Assembly: GCA_028023455.1 (NCBI GenBank)
Contig: JAQFVV010012402.1
Coordinates: 11,142,292-11,206,291 of the forward strand
From: Epiperipatus broadwayi
Lineage: Eukaryota > Onychophora > Udeonychophora > Euonychophora > Peripatidae
DNA length: 64,000 nucleotides
Direction: 5' to 3'
This document shows positions 49,441-62,674 of this stretch, piece by piece; the stretch's first letter is position 1, and each line of letters opens with the position of its first letter. Position numbers and translations under genes: made by a program. The notes beneath the pieces were generated by a model that saw only the letters and a program-made list of their open reading frames with translations, ran no database searches and was not told the DNA's origin.

Positions 49441-51052
49441 TTACAAGTAACAGATATAGAGACAGTTTGTGTGTTTGTCTGCAAGGTATTACTAAAGAGT
49501 TGCTGAGAAGTAAGAGTGAATCATTTTGTCAGTAGCTTTAGTTAACAGAGAATAAGTTTACAGTTATAGGAGATTGTGGTAGATATTTATGGTTATGATT
49601 ATCTAAAAATTATAAATTTATATGCTTGAAATTATAAGCAATTGTGAGAGATATTTTGTTCTCATAATCTAAACAATCAGTTTTATGTTTGATAGTCTGT
49701 ACAGTGTATGTGTGTGTGTAATGCAGACATATGGGTTGATTTTTTCTCTTTCCTTTAAAGAAACTGAAATAAATTTTTCTTTAAATTATTAAAAATGTAA
49801 ATCTAAATAAGAAATTATTTAGATGGAATGACTGTCGTCTTTGTTTGACCAAAACAAGTGTTAGCAAGCTTGTGTTTTAATTATACCGTCTTTAAAACTA
49901 AATTTCATAAATTGACCAGAGACATGTTAATTAAAAGGATCTGGTTTAAGATCAAAGAGAAACAATTAGGAAGGATAACACCTTGGTGAGAGTAATGGCT
50001 CTGAATGGAAATTGTTTTATGACTAGACTTGGGAAGAAATCACTGGGGGAGGGGGTAACAGACTTTCTTTTTTCTTTTAAACTATAAAAACTAAAAGAAC
50101 AAAGGAGAAGTGGGGAGAAAAAGAAACTTTTGCTGATTGAAACTAAGCTAGCTAACTATAACTAAAAATTAATATCTAAAAGTATATATTTTGTAAGTTT
50201 TTTTAAAATTTTCTATACAAATTTAATAATGAAATCAAATTGCATAATAGACCAAAACTTTTGATAAGTTATTGTCTGCTCAAATTTTATCCAATCTACT
50301 TATAAAATCTCCTATAAGGAGAAAATGGTCAAATTTCATTTCTCAAATTAAAAGATCAATTCCATTTATCTGGCTATTTAAGATTCGTTTAAAGAATTAC
50401 TACGATCTTCTATTATAATGTTTTTAAAGAGAAAGTTTATTCATGTTAGTAATCAAAAGCTGTTTATTGCCATAGTTTGAACCTTTAAATATCTACAATC
50501 AAAGAAAGAAGAAAGGAGAACAAAGTGAATCCAATCTCAGGAAGAATCGTCAAGTGGAAGGTAACAGCAGAACTTTTAAATTTATTAACTATACTGTATC
50601 TACATTCTGATTTAAATATCTATAAATTTTAAAGTAACTAACTATCTACGTTTTATATCGATCTTAATTCAAATGACTGTCTGTGCGTTTTTAAGTAAAG
50701 TTAACTGTCTGAGGTGCAATTGATAGCTATCTCAAGTAAAATGAACCAAATATAGTAATTAATTAATGAACTGTGGAAGAAGAGAGAAATTTAGAGAGAC
50801 TGTCCGTAATACTGATATTTATTCTTCATTTATTTCATTAATATAATATGTCATTTATTTATTTTTTTATTATTATTAGTATTATATGTCATTTTTTGTT
50901 TATATGCTATGTAACACTCTGATCACTAGATTATTTAATTTAATATTTTGTTTATGTTTAAAATGTGAAGGAAAGAAAAAAAATGATTTTGATACCATTT
51001 AAATATAGATGCTCACGTAAATTTAGACTTAAAAGTAAAGAGAGAAATGAGA
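49441..51052. other. LINE 3' flank and unassigned sequence
   Basis: The LINE 3' UTR may run to about 49,730. At 50,044-50,055 there is CTGGGGGAGGGGG followed by TAACAG, a purine run followed by an LTR-like start, the arrangement of a polypurine tract. Nothing coding was found. Confidence 0.35.
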
Positions 51053-52264
51053 TAAATATTTTATTAACAGTGAGGATTGCCAATTCCTCTACAAGCTTTA
51101 TGATAAATGCTTAGCCAGAGCCAACACTTAAAATATCTCTGTCAGGAACCCCTCCCCAAACCCCTGACCATGGTTTCGTGCTTTGGCACTCCTCAGAGAG
51201 GTGTCAGGGTAGGTTCAGACACTAGATCTAAAAATACCAACCCAAAGCTAAGCACTTAGCTAAAAGTTATCTATTGAGTGGAAAATCTGAAATTTTCAGA
51301 CATGTACATGTCTTCAAACCCAGCTATCCAACTCAAATAGCTATATGGGGCTGATAGATCTTCAGCCATGCCATATAGTAGTAGTCATAGATATAAAATT
51401 GCATAAGACTTTTTGGCAGAGACTATAAATAGTCAAAATAAAAGTCATAGATCAATTCATAGATCACATGACCCTATCTCTTAAGCTTGTAAGTTATAAA
51501 CAGTGAGGATTGCCAATTCCTCTACAAGCTTTATGATAAATGCTTAGCCAGAGCCAGCACTTAAAATATCTCTGTCAGGAACCCCTCCCCAAACCCCTGA
51601 CCATGCCCTGACACCTCTCTGAGGAGTGCCAAAGCACGAAACCATGGTCAGGGGTTTGGGGAGGGGTTCCTGACAGAGATATTTTAAGTGCTGGCTCTGG
51701 CTAAGCATTTATCATAAAGCTTGTAGAGGAATTGGCAATCCTCACTGTTTATAACTTACAAGCTTAAGAGATAGGTCATGTGATCTATGAATTGATCTAT
51801 GACTTTTATTTTGACTATTTATAGTCTCTGCCAAAAAGTCTTATGCAATTTTATATTGCTATGACTACTACTATATGGCATGGCTGAAGATCTATCAGCC
51901 CCATATAGCTATTTGAGTTGGATAGCTGGGTTTGAAGACATGTACATGTCTGAAAATTTCAGATTTTCCACTCAATAGATAACTTTTAGCTAAGTGCTTA
52001 GCTTTGGGTTGGTATTTTTAGATCTAGTGTCTGAACCTACCCTGACACCTCTCTGAGGAGTGCCAAAGCACGAAACCATGGTCAGGGGTTTGGGGAGGGG
52101 TTCCTGACAGAGATATTTTAAGTGCTGGCTCTGGCTAAGCATTTATCATAAAGCTTGTAGAGGAATTGGCAATCCTCACTGTTTATAACTTACAAGCTTA
52201 AGAGATAGGGTCATGTGATCTATGAATTGATCTATGACTTTTATTTTGACTAAATATTTTATTA
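51053..52264. mobile_element. 1.2-kb palindromic insertion, family D, 14-bp TSD
   Basis: TAAATATTTTATTA is exact at 51,053-51,066 and 52,251-52,264. The insert is a near-perfect inverted repeat: 51,067-51,606 against 51,607-52,160, turning at GACCATG|CCCTGACACC. The right arm extends ~90 bp beyond the pairing with the left end (AACTTACAAGCTTAAGAGAT...TTTATTTTGAC). Within each arm a ~170-bp block (ACAGTGAGGATTGCCAATTC ... CAAACCCCTGACCATG) occurs twice. The arms contain several small palindromes: TCTGAAATTTTCAGA, AGACATGTACATGTCT, GGCTGATAGATCTTCAGCC. The left end starts inside the repeated block, as if 5'-truncated, while the right end is complete. No coding capacity. Near-identity of the arms suggests a recent origin. 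Confidence 0.9.
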
Positions 52265-54545
52265 CTCTTAGTAAAATTTTAATCATGCTTGATAGTAAAT
52301 ATGAAGAGTGAGAGGATGGTCATAAATCCCATTATTATGCTGTGAGTGTTGATCTGTTATTGATATAGATATTGGGTATGTTATTGGCTTGACCGGTTAA
52401 AATTAAAATAATTCATCTATGTATTGATTTGAGATCCGGTTAGTCTTGTCATTATCTAGACTAGAATCGATGTATGTGTGGGCAGATTTAGAGTTATAAA
52501 TGCTTATCATTACTAATGAAAGTAATCCTACCACCCAATGGATGAGAAATGGTTGTCTCCAGATTTATAGATACCATAGCAGTTAGAGGACTAAGTTTCC
52601 ATTTATTTATTAAGATAGGGAATCAGTAATAAAGTTACTGTTTAAATACAGAAAATGTTGCAAGCCAATATAGGGAATAAGTGTCTAAGACAAGCTCTTT
52701 ACACAATTCTGGATCTTAGGATAGATCTCTCCCTGGCTCAAGCAAATCGTTTAAGTTTAAAGTCGATACCGTTGTAGTTGTTATATTTCCCTTATCGAGT
52801 TATAGACGCTGTATGGTAATGTGGTGTGAAGAGAGTTTTTTTTTCTTATCTGAGACATACCAATGTTGCCCGGAAAGGATAAGGATTCAATCAGATATAT
52901 ATGTATGAGGAAGATGACAAGGATTTTAAGTAATAAACTAACCGATCTAGATTGATTTGTTTTGAATGATGGTAAATTGAGGTCGTCAAGCTGGGTGGGC
53001 ATACCGAACTAGTTACGATATATACCGTCAAAACGTAAAGATCTGACAAGCATGAATGTGAAAGTGTGGGTTTTGAATTTAAACCCGTTTGTAAGATTTA
53101 GTAGGGTAAATTTTGTGACGTATAATCCTTCTTCATTGGAAATGTGAAAATTATTACTTAATAAAATGATTTAAATTTTCAAATTATTTCACATTGCTTG
53201 TTAAGATAATTGAAACGAATATAATATTTTGGAATAGTCCAATAGACAATGTTTACGATAAAAGGAGGAGGAAGTAGAGATTTGTAGGTTTTCTTCTCTC
53301 TCAAGCTAAGATTTCTTAAAGCTAAAATATACGAAATTCTGTTTCCAGCGTCTGTATGTATGATTGTTATTAATCATTTATAATAAATGAATGGGTCAAA
53401 ACCGAAAGTGAGTCATCCAAGAAATTAGTTAACTCAAACATAGATCAGAAGCATATATTTGTGGAACAATATTACAATTTGGTGTGTTTTGTTTTAATTT
53501 TATATTTATGATTTCATGTAATAAAGTTTTATTATTGTTATAAGATTACATTGTGTTTTGTGTTTTGGTGTTTCAAATATCTCCAGAATCCGTATATCCA
53601 GGACCTATATTTAAGGTAATATGAGTTATATTTTAAATTTAGTTAATTATTTTATAATGATGCTTTGTTTCCAAAATCGATTTGCAGTAGTTATTATTAT
53701 CTTGTTTCCATATTCGATTCACATGGGCAATTTGACATTAATACTTTATTTTCATTATTGATTTACAATAGTAATTTAATACTGCCATATTTGAGTAATA
53801 TAATTCATTTTATATAAGTCATTTTATAGACTTCAGTTTATATAATTTATTGTTATGATTAATTTGCTTAATCTAGTTTACGGTTATTTCCGTAATTTAC
53901 TTTCATAAGTAAAACTTAATTAATTATCTGAATCATGTCCATGGTTTACTTCCATAGTTTACTTCAGCAAAATAAAATTTATTAAGGTTATCAATTAAAG
54001 ATAAATTAGAAATAACAGAATAAAATGACAGGGAATAGTTAAATTAAGTTGCTCAATTTAAATTTTGATTCATTGTAATGTGTTGAATGCTGGGAGCAGA
54101 CATAAAATCCCTTTCCTGCTCTCAGGTGTTCAGAGTGATTCCCACTATTGAACTTTTATTAAAATTTATTTGGCAGATATGGGATCATATCCATTGCAAT
54201 ATAATCATTTATATGGGCACCTCTTGATAGATCTAGACCTTGAGAAAGAGCAATTCAATTTTGATCTCAGAGCTAGTTTGGAAGTCAAGTAGCTTAGTAT
54301 AACAACATTATTATACTGTACTAAATTATTCCATTATTATAAATAGGGATCATGAATTTATAGTTGATCTAAGAATATATGTGAGAGAGAAATAAGAATA
54401 AGAACTCTCTGATTAGAGAACATAACACAGACATTCCGTGTTATATAATTGTAGCTATTGAATATAGATTATGAGTTCTTTGCATTTATTACAGAGTTAT
54501 CTCCAGTCAGATAGAAATGAGAGCTGGTTACAATTTATAGCTGCA
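52265..54545. other. Unassigned, possibly part of a long LTR
   Basis: Somewhat less AT-biased than the surroundings. No domain is found; the small frame 52,781-53,002 is not recognised. The right end reads GAGCTGGTTACA (54,521-54,532) and then ATAGCTGCA (54,545) just before a PBS-like site. This suggests that sequence to the left is an LTR whose start could be near 50,054, interrupted by the family D palindrome. Evidence is thin. Confidence 0.3.
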
Positions 54546-54548
54546 ATT

Positions 54549-54558
54549 TGGCGCCCCC
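54549..54558 (+). promoter_or_regulatory. Primer-binding-site-like TGGCGCCCCC
   Basis: TGGCGCCC is the start of the lysine-tRNA primer site in many retroelements. Here it follows a TGCA end by three bases. Only 8 bases match, so chance is possible, but such G+C-rich runs are rare in this window. Confidence 0.35.
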
Positions 54559-54786
54559 GGTATACATTTGATCCTAAATATATAAATTTTAACTGACTAG
54601 CTACTTGATATAAATGAGAGTTTTATTAAGATTAAACAAGTGAAAGGTGCACAGAGTAAGGTTAAAATCTAGCACCGCAGATGAGGTTACAATATTAAAT
54701 TTATTAAATCAAAATTTTATGTAAATTTAATCATTGTAAACGTTTTCATGGCTTTGCCAGCTGTGTTGTTTACTAATAAATTGAAA

Positions 54787-54976
<190 letters not shown>

Positions 54977-54989
54977 AGTCATGAGACAT

Positions 54990-55850
54990 TCAAATATCCA
55001 AATGGTAGGTCGAATGTATTAGTTTCATACAATTAACTGTGACATTTTTATCTCATTTAACTGAAAATAAATAATTTTCACATACTACCACATGTATATA
55101 TCATATTTTGTACAATCCAATTTACTGATTTTTATAAGAAATCTACATGCCTATTTCTGTGCCAAAAAGTTTAATTAAATTTTATATCTAGAATGGATAA
55201 ATAAAATGGCTAAATAAATTGTGTTAAAACATAAAAACTATATGAATTGTCAGTCTATCTTTAAGTGTAATTGCTTGCCTAAATTAATCTAATTTTAGGA
55301 GAAAACAATATTATATTTATTTTCATAAAATTTCATTCAACTAAGTAGATATAAAAAAGGCAATTTTTTTTTATGAAAATAGGATTGAAATGTATAAAAT
55401 ATCATAGTGCAAGATAATTTATATATTTTGTGTATAAATCTCTTTATATATAAAAAAATATTCATAAAAATTATATAAAAAATTCTAAAAATATTTCAAT
55501 CAAAAGATAAATTCTCTTTTGGATTTATTAAATACTTCAATTATGACATTAATTGCATAGAATGACTGTCTTTAATTATGTGCTTCACAGTTTGTGTGCA
55601 GCCACAACTATGTAAATCAGAAGATTTTAAATTCCCTTCTGAAATAAATAAGCATAGTAACCTTGAGCATCCTCAACACAGTTGTTAATGAGAGCCCAGT
55701 AGTATCTAAAAGATCAAATCCATTTAACGTTATTACCGGATCTTGGGGGGTAAATGGTTTAGAACTTAATAAGAAACCCACTTATTATCCTACATAACTT
55801 CTTAAATTTTTTGAAATTTGTTGTTGTTGTTATTATTTTGTTGTCTGAAT
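54990..55850. other. No recognised feature
   Basis: AT-rich sequence without a supported gene, repeat or RNA. Confidence 0.45.
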
Positions 55851-55937
55851 ACCCAAAAAGATAGCTGCCTTCCAAGCATCTGGCCCGGGTTCGCTTCCTG
55901 GTCAACGCATTAGACGTATGAAAAAAAACCCAAAAAG
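55851..55937 (+). mobile_element. Truncated tRNA-derived SINE, 10-bp TSD
   Basis: ACCCAAAAAG is exact at 55,851-55,860 and 55,928-55,937. The 67-bp insert has a tRNA-like T arm, CCGGG-TTCGCTT-CCTGG (box B GGTTCGCTTCC), then AACGCATTAGACGTATG and an A8 tail. Box A and the 5' half are missing, so it is a 5'-truncated SINE. The strings GCCTTCCAAGCA and ACGTATG link it to the copy at 56,964. Confidence 0.8.
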
Positions 55938-56699
55938 TAATTCTTGATTTGAAGCATATTGTATATATACGTAGAAGCACAAATAATTTTAGAAAATCTA
56001 ATTATTTGGTTTTTATATATAATGTGATCATTATTTAATTCAAATTTTACTGAAGAAAAGAAATCTATTTTTATAGCACAAAACACAAAAGTACACAAAA
56101 GTATTTTGTTTCATTTGTTCAAAAGATTGTTTCATAACGCTGAATAAATGAAATTAAATTGCAGAAATTCTAAAAAAAAATTTTTTTTTAATCCAAGACC
56201 CAAGGGGAATGGAACAATTAAAAATGCTTAAGTAAAAATTTCTTTAAATTTATTTTATAAAGTTGTCTTTTGTTTACGGATGATTAATTAATCACAGTGG
56301 ACAGATAGTTTGTGTAAGGACAAATATGAAAAGAGATTGTACTATAAAATTATCCGGTCTTGTAATTTAGAAGATAAATTGAAATTAATAATTAAAATAT
56401 ATTTATATTATAAAATGCACCTATGTGTGCGTATTCATACCATATGTGTGTATTATATATCTTAACATATCTATGTTCATATACCATTCATACACAAAAG
56501 ATTAATTGAGTCCTATAGATTAAAACAAGCACAAGCAATAAATAATTGAATAATTTGAATATTTTTATTTTCTGGATGCACATATTTGTGGGTAGGTTGT
56601 TTTATTTTGACCATACTATATTATAAACAGTTATTGTTTTGGTTTGAAATTAATACCTATTAGATATTTAATATTTTGAATACAAGTATTTTTTGTATA

Positions 56700-56790
56700 T
56701 GTATTTCGAGTTTAAATGTAATTATAGGAGATTTGAACACAGACTTTCAAGTTCCAGTCAAGACATCACAATACTGATTTATTTAAGGAT
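56700..56790. mobile_element. Short fragment of palindromic family B
   Basis: TAGGAGATTTGAACACAGAC + TTTCAAG matches the outer end of family B arms (GGGATTTGAACTC..GACTTT). It is preceded by GAGTTTAAATGTAATTA, which is shared with the fragment at 57,460. Too short to define ends. Confidence 0.5.
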
Positions 56791-56963
56791 GTTTAAATAT
56801 TTTTATTATATTTTCTGTTTGAATCCAATAAGTTAAAGAAGAATGTGTACATAAAAAGCCCTGATACGTATATTTATCTTGCTAGTGGTAAATAATTATT
56901 AAAGAAAAAAACTCTGAGATAATTATTATGATATGTCTTAATTAATGAATATTTATTAATAGA

Positions 56964-57098
56964 AACCCTCTAGTTTTTTTTTTCCATATGTCATGGCATC
57001 GGCCGGGATGCGAACCCACAACTGTCTGCAACCAACTACTTGCTTGCAAGGCGGCTGTGATGACCTTTCGGCTAACAATGCTTGACAACCCTCTAGTT
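56964..57098 (-). mobile_element. tRNA-derived SINE with 12-bp TSD and poly(A) tail
   Basis: AACCCTCTAGTT is exact at 56,964-56,975 and 57,087-57,098. The 111-bp insert, read on the minus strand, has GCATTGTTAGCCGAAAGGTC (box A-like TTAGCCGAAAGG), an anticodon-stem-like CCGCCTTGCAAGCA, box B GGGTTCGCATCCC, then a short tail GGCCGATGCCATGACATATGG and an A8-A10 run. It is a full-length minimal SINE: tRNA head, almost no body. The parent tRNA cannot be set with confidence. The box sequences could support Pol III transcription. Confidence 0.85.
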
Positions 57099-57454
57099 AT
57101 GTAGTCAATGAATAGATAAAACAGAATTTGTATAAGCATGAAATCATTTAGTAATACATCAGTGATTGTTGATATATTGTCAAAATTATATTTTATAAAT
57201 TTAGTAGTCAATATTTAAATCCCTGAGAAATTACATATTTACATTGATTATTTATTTTGTTTGGAAACCTGAAGTAAGTGCATTCATGAGAGTTAGAGTT
57301 TTATAAGGCTCAATCATATGCGAATGCATTTTCAGTACAAATAAAAGCAACCAGAAATGCGTTTGCAATTCTTCTCGCTCTGATTTCCATTTTAGCACAG
57401 TTAACTTCTTACTTATTGAGACTCTTCCAATAAAACCAAATTTTAGAGGCTACA

Positions 57455-57640
57455 ATATATACTTAGAGTTTAGATGTAATTATGGGGGATTTGAACACAG
57501 ATTTTTAAGCTCTCTTCAGCTATCCACTCTTATCTTATATAACTGAGACCCATGACTACACACAAGTAAAAAAGACAAATGTTCTCCAATATACATATTT
57601 TATGCTGAACCAAGTGTCAGAATCAGATATAATCTATTTC
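57455..57640. mobile_element. Single left-arm copy of palindromic family B
   Basis: GGGGGATTTGAACACAGATT through CACACAAGTAAAAAAGACAA, CCAATATACATATTTTATGC and GAACCAAGTGTCAGAATC aligns in order with 31,668-31,800 of the family B palindrome. No inverted partner follows. Confidence 0.7.
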
Positions 57641-60018
57641 CATTATTGAAAATTTTTTATATTAGAACTTTAATTGTTTTCAAATGTATCAATGAAATTA
57701 TTTAATATTAGATTCAAAATTTTGTCTTTACTCTTGCAAACATATGTTTAGCAGAATCTTTTGTTATTGAGACAGCTAAAGAACTAGTCAATAACAGAAA
57801 TGTATGAATGTGTGTGCATGGCTTTTGTATAATTGTCTTTGGAATATTTATATATGGCACTTGGAGACTGAAGATTATTTTTAAAGTTCCTATATTTTAT
57901 TTACATTATATATGATTATTGAATTTATGGTCAATACTTTCATATTACCAAGGGTTTTGAACTGGTGATTATTTTAGTAGTGGTATGATGTTAATCATCT
58001 TAATTATACAGCATTTAATGCAGTTTTATATAGAGTTTAATATATGCTTAATTATAAAGTACTTAGTTATGTGCATATGGCTAAAAGTATTGATACTTAT
58101 TTTTTTATAAGAATATGTCTCATTATTGACATTTGTTAGTGCTTACCATTAACATACAAACTTTATATTATATTTAAATTTATTAATTTATTACAAATTA
58201 TTGCAAACTGTAAATAATTGATATATACTCGTTTATGTTAATCCATCATAAATATCGAAATTTTACTAATTGTTTGTATTATTATTATGCCTTTTCTCTT
58301 TTAAGCCATTATAAATAGCTTCTCAACACAAAGCACGCGGATTATTATGCTTTTTAGCATTATTGCATTTATTTAAATTGATTTTAATATATACTGTAAT
58401 TAATGATAAGAATTATATATATAATTAAGGGTTGCACTATAGAAAATTAAAAAAAAAAACAACAGAGGTTGATGAAGGGTATGCCACTAATTTAAAATTG
58501 GTAATTGATTTTTTGGATACTTTATTAGAAAATAAAAATAAAATTTATATCAAACAAATCAGTTTTCATCTTGCATTAAACCCATAGTTTTAGGAACAAC
58601 ATTTTACTTTATCTATATCAGAGCCATCTATTGAAATTTTGAGTAGTCAATAGATAATAAATGGTAATCAAATAATTTATCTTCTTAAGACTAGTTTTTA
58701 GATAATGGTAAAAAATTCTTGGTAACAAAAACAAATAGCTAAAACCTAATCTGATGATGAATATTATAACACTACCATCTATTCTTTGATTATTCAAATC
58801 TACAAAAGATGATTCTGATTTAGAGCAAATAAAATACTGTTTCTAAAAGCATAGCAAAATTTTATAATGTACATATATGGCATTAAAAAGATAGTTGCTA
58901 TAAATTTTACATATTGTAATACAATTAAAGTTATACTAAAGGGGAGCAAATTCTATGTTTTTTTTAATATTTTTAAAATGATTTATTATTTAACTCATTT
59001 ATCACAACTTAATATGATAATCAAGATTTTTTTTACTTATTTTCTAAAGCCTCAACAGTGATGAAAGAGTTATGTAAATAGACATTTGCAGATTTATTAG
59101 ATTGCATAGTAAGGACATAACAAAATTAACATCTTAATAAAGATATAAGAAAATCATTATTAAAAATTTTAATCTATATCCACTATATGTTTTATATAAT
59201 AATGTTGCAACTAAGTATTCATATAATGGTACCCTTCAAAATGAAAATGTTATGGGAACCATTCTGTTGAAAAAGAAAATTAACTATAGAAATTAAGTTG
59301 ATCTGGCAAATTATACTAACATCATGACTCAACTACATCGGTATAAACAAAAAGAAATTATGACAATAACCAGAAGTGATTAAATTTTAAATAATTGTGC
59401 TCATGTTAGTCATCATTAACTAATTTATCAAGAAAAAGACAATCTTATAACTTTTAGCAATAGACTATCAATTCATTTATATCTTATTTGCATAACATTG
59501 ACTCAAGATAAATTTAGTCTTATAATAATCATGGAAAATATTTTTAAAAAATATAATATATTAATAGTAATTTAAATAAATAGATATGAGGTGTTGATAT
59601 TTGTAAAGTAGAAATATAAAATGTTTTATTATAAACAAGTAAATTAATTAAATAAAAATGTATATTTTATCTAATATTCCAAATGTTATCAAAATATAAG
59701 CTATTACCATTAATGTCAAAAGAATTTGCATAGCTATACAGTATTTTGACCAATATAGCTGACTACTTAAATAATATTAAACTTTTAGAATTTCATAATT
59801 TAAATTCATAAATTTAAGTTGTGTATCTGTCTAAATGAATATTAACTTTAATAATTTCCTATTCAGATATATCTTATGGATTCAACATAAATTACTCAGA
59901 AACATGTTTATTCTTTCGATATATTTCACTGAACATGCTGTTATATTGCCTCTTTCATAACTGTTTGTTCAGTTTTTGTTAATATTTTATAATGGTATCT
60001 TAATATATATATATATAT
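57640..60018. other. AT-rich intergenic sequence
   Basis: No recognised gene. Near 59,300-59,420 lies a decayed stretch resembling 15,190-15,330 (CGGTATAAACAA.., protein-level LHRYKQ), possibly another repeat. A (TA)n run at 60,003-60,018 is the target of the next element. Confidence 0.4.
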
Positions 60019-62142
60019 TATAACGGGCTGGTGGAGAGGGTGTTCAATAAGAGTCTTACCATATCTGCACTACAAGGGCACCATCTAGGTATTTCAACCT
60101 AAAAAATTTATAAAGTAGGCAGATACATTCTGTTAAGATCCCACTTTATTTTATATTTAGACTGTTAGCCCAAGTCAATAGCTCAGTGGAGACACAGAGA
60201 TAATAATATATAACTTTGTTTAATCTATATCTCAAATATATATATATATAAAAAAAAGCTACTGCCAGTAATTAACACACGAATAACATTTATTAATGCA
60301 CATATATAATCATTTTAAATTTAAGGAATAACATTTATTCTTTTTTTAATATTAACTTTTAATTTAAATTATTATTTTAAAATTTTAAATCATCCATACA
60401 GATGAATTTTATATTTATTTTAAGATTGTCGAGTATGAATAAACTACATAGATTGTATTTGAAAAGAAAATATTCTATCCCTTATTTAACCTTAGGCCAA
60501 AAGTTCACAGTCAAACCGATATCAATCCATCTGATGCATTGATGTATTCAATGTAGCATGAAAATACGACAGCACTAAATACTATACTGTCAGGAATGTA
60601 CATCTGAACAGTATGGTTAAAGAAGATATTGACTCTCAACCAAACAGGAATGCTACATCTGTTGGCAAGAAGAACAATAAAAATAAAAACTCCATAGGAA
60701 GGGACTGCATTTCATCTTACTATTCCTTCCATAGGCAACAATAGGGTATGTGGCATATAAATCGATTCTGCCCATAGCGGATCTCATACTACATCTACTA
60801 ATTACACCAATATATCCAATCCATTGACCTAATTTAACTATGAAACAAATAACCTAAGATTACCCTCCCCTAATTAATTAATATAATTTTACAAATCGAT
60901 ATAGCCATTCATGCCCAACTTAAATTTAACATTTATATAATTTTGCACAGAGGGATTTATAAAAGTTTGTTTTATAATGTTGAGCATAGATCGGCTACAT
61001 TTCAAAATAAACATAAATGATCAAAATATAAAGTCATTGATGTAATTGCAGAGGGACTTCACTAGAAACCCAATGGCATTCATCATAAGATGCCGCATTG
61101 ACACCAATAACTAAAAAGACATCTGAATAAATACATTTTAGATATTCAACGTAAGATATCATTATTTACCAAATGTCTATATATTTTAATCATATATGAA
61201 AACAAAAACATAATTAAACGTGAACGAATTTATGCAAGCATCTATGCCCAACTTAAATTTAATGCATTTAATAATTTCTACAATAAATATTAATAAAAAA
61301 AAATGGAAATGATTTTTGGCAAACTTAAACGAAAAAAGAAATTAAACAATAATTGATTTGGAAAATTCAGATTATAGTTCATTTTACAAAAATTAGATTT
61401 AGCTTGTTTATTAAACTTGTCAAATCTTGATGAAAGTTCTTAATTACTTTTTAAATTTTAAAATTGTTCAGTTCAATAGCTTACAGTAGAAGAGTCATAG
61501 TTCTTGGTGCCAATTCCCATGATGTCCCCATTGGAAGACCAGTCTGATGTTATGGAGGTGGCCTTAGCTGGTTCCATTCTGGTATCACAGTCATTTCATT
61601 TTTTAAAATAGAGAGAGAGGGTGATATGTGCGTCCTATCACACCTCTCAAAAACAATCAAGCTGGAACTGTCTGGCACTGTCCTTAATTTCAATATATTT
61701 TTTTTTATAATCATCCTCTGGATTCAACAAACAAAATGTCACTAAACCATCATTTTCATTAGGGTCCGAGCTGAGGCTTGGTGCTTCCATTGGTCAAGCT
61801 AATTCTTTTTATTCTCTTATCTATACCTTTCCTCTGACTTTTTAATTATATAAGAGTCCCAAGGGCTGGTTTGCTTTTCAATTAATTTATAAAACAATCA
61901 TTTCTATTTACAAAAATATTTTATCTTTTTCTTATACTTTTTTCTAAAAAAGTACATTCAAATACCTTTTTTTTTTATTTAAAAAGAAATAATTTTTAAA
62001 GTTTTGCATCTGTGCGAATATATATATATTGAACAACTCTTTAATTTTTTTTAGCTTTTAGTTTTTAATAAATTTATTTTTATTTGCGAACTTAAAGTTT
62101 TTATTTTAAATTAATGTAACGGCATATTTATATACCGTTACA
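60019..62142 (-). mobile_element. Complete LTR copy, 2.1 kb
   Basis: On the minus strand it begins TGTAACGGTATATAAATATG at 62,142 and ends ...CCCGTTATA at 60,019 (TG...TA, the last base of the CA end being changed). It matches 62,675-64,000 (TCAGGAATGTACATCTGAAC / ACAGGAATGTGCATCTGAAC) and, inverted, 1-1,360. The first 29 bases form the palindrome ATGTAACGGCATATTTATAT + ACCGTTACAT at 62,114-62,143, conserved at 2,193-2,221. No frame is conserved among copies, so it is regulatory/terminal sequence. It lies in (TA)n on its outer side. Internal tandem-like CCCAACTTAAATTTAA blocks occur near 60,915 and 61,250. Confidence 0.65.
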
Positions 62143-62674
62143 TATCAGTAAACTTCCTCAAAAAACAAAAACATTAAAAAAAAAAATTACTTAGTGTTAG
62201 TAATTACATTACACAAATTGATTATATATGATAATTTCAAAAGGACAAAACTTTTTTTTAAAAGACAAAACCGTAATTACACACAAATATAATGATAAAA
62301 AAATTGTTGACTGTTGATTCCTTTCTACCAGCTAAATTTCTGCACCCTCCCTTCCAAGTTTCTTTTCTTCTACTTTTAAGTATTACTTAGGCACGTTAAA
62401 TGCTTGGATTTTAAATAAGACTTTTTTTTTTAAAAAAAAATTATGATTTATATTAATTATTAGATTTTAATTATTTCATTTTATTCCTTGTATTTATCTT
62501 TACATATGCATAATTTTTCTTACTGGTAGTACTTTTAAAACAAAATTCAACAACTCCACGTCAATACAAAAATGTACTTATTTCAGAAAAAAAAATGTTA
62601 CTAGCATGATATATTTTTAAAATTCTCAGGGTATTGGTGGTTTATTAAAGATCGGCTCATGTTGGGTAGCCAAT
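62143..62674 (-). mobile_element. ~530-bp interior of a non-autonomous LTR element
   Basis: It lies between two same-strand LTR copies. At its 5' side (minus) it opens ATTGGCTACCCAACATGAGC, the PBS-like site. At its 3' side there is TTTTTTGAGGAAGTTTACTG before the second LTR, a weak polypurine tract. There is no gag, protease or RT; the rest is AT-rich. The arrangement is that of a TRIM/LARD-type element with long LTRs and almost no interior, which would depend on enzymes made elsewhere. Confidence 0.5.

Noticed and set aside
50054-54545. One long LTR from the purine run at 50,044 to the PBS-like site at 54,549
   Set aside because: A polypurine tract on one side and a PBS on the other of a single LTR would need a tandem arrangement, and no second copy is in the window to define borders. 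Kept only as a weak possibility.
56990-57085. A functional tRNA gene on the minus strand
   Set aside because: Boxes A and B are present, but no full cloverleaf can be drawn, and the segment has a poly(A) tail and a 12-bp TSD, so it is a SINE.
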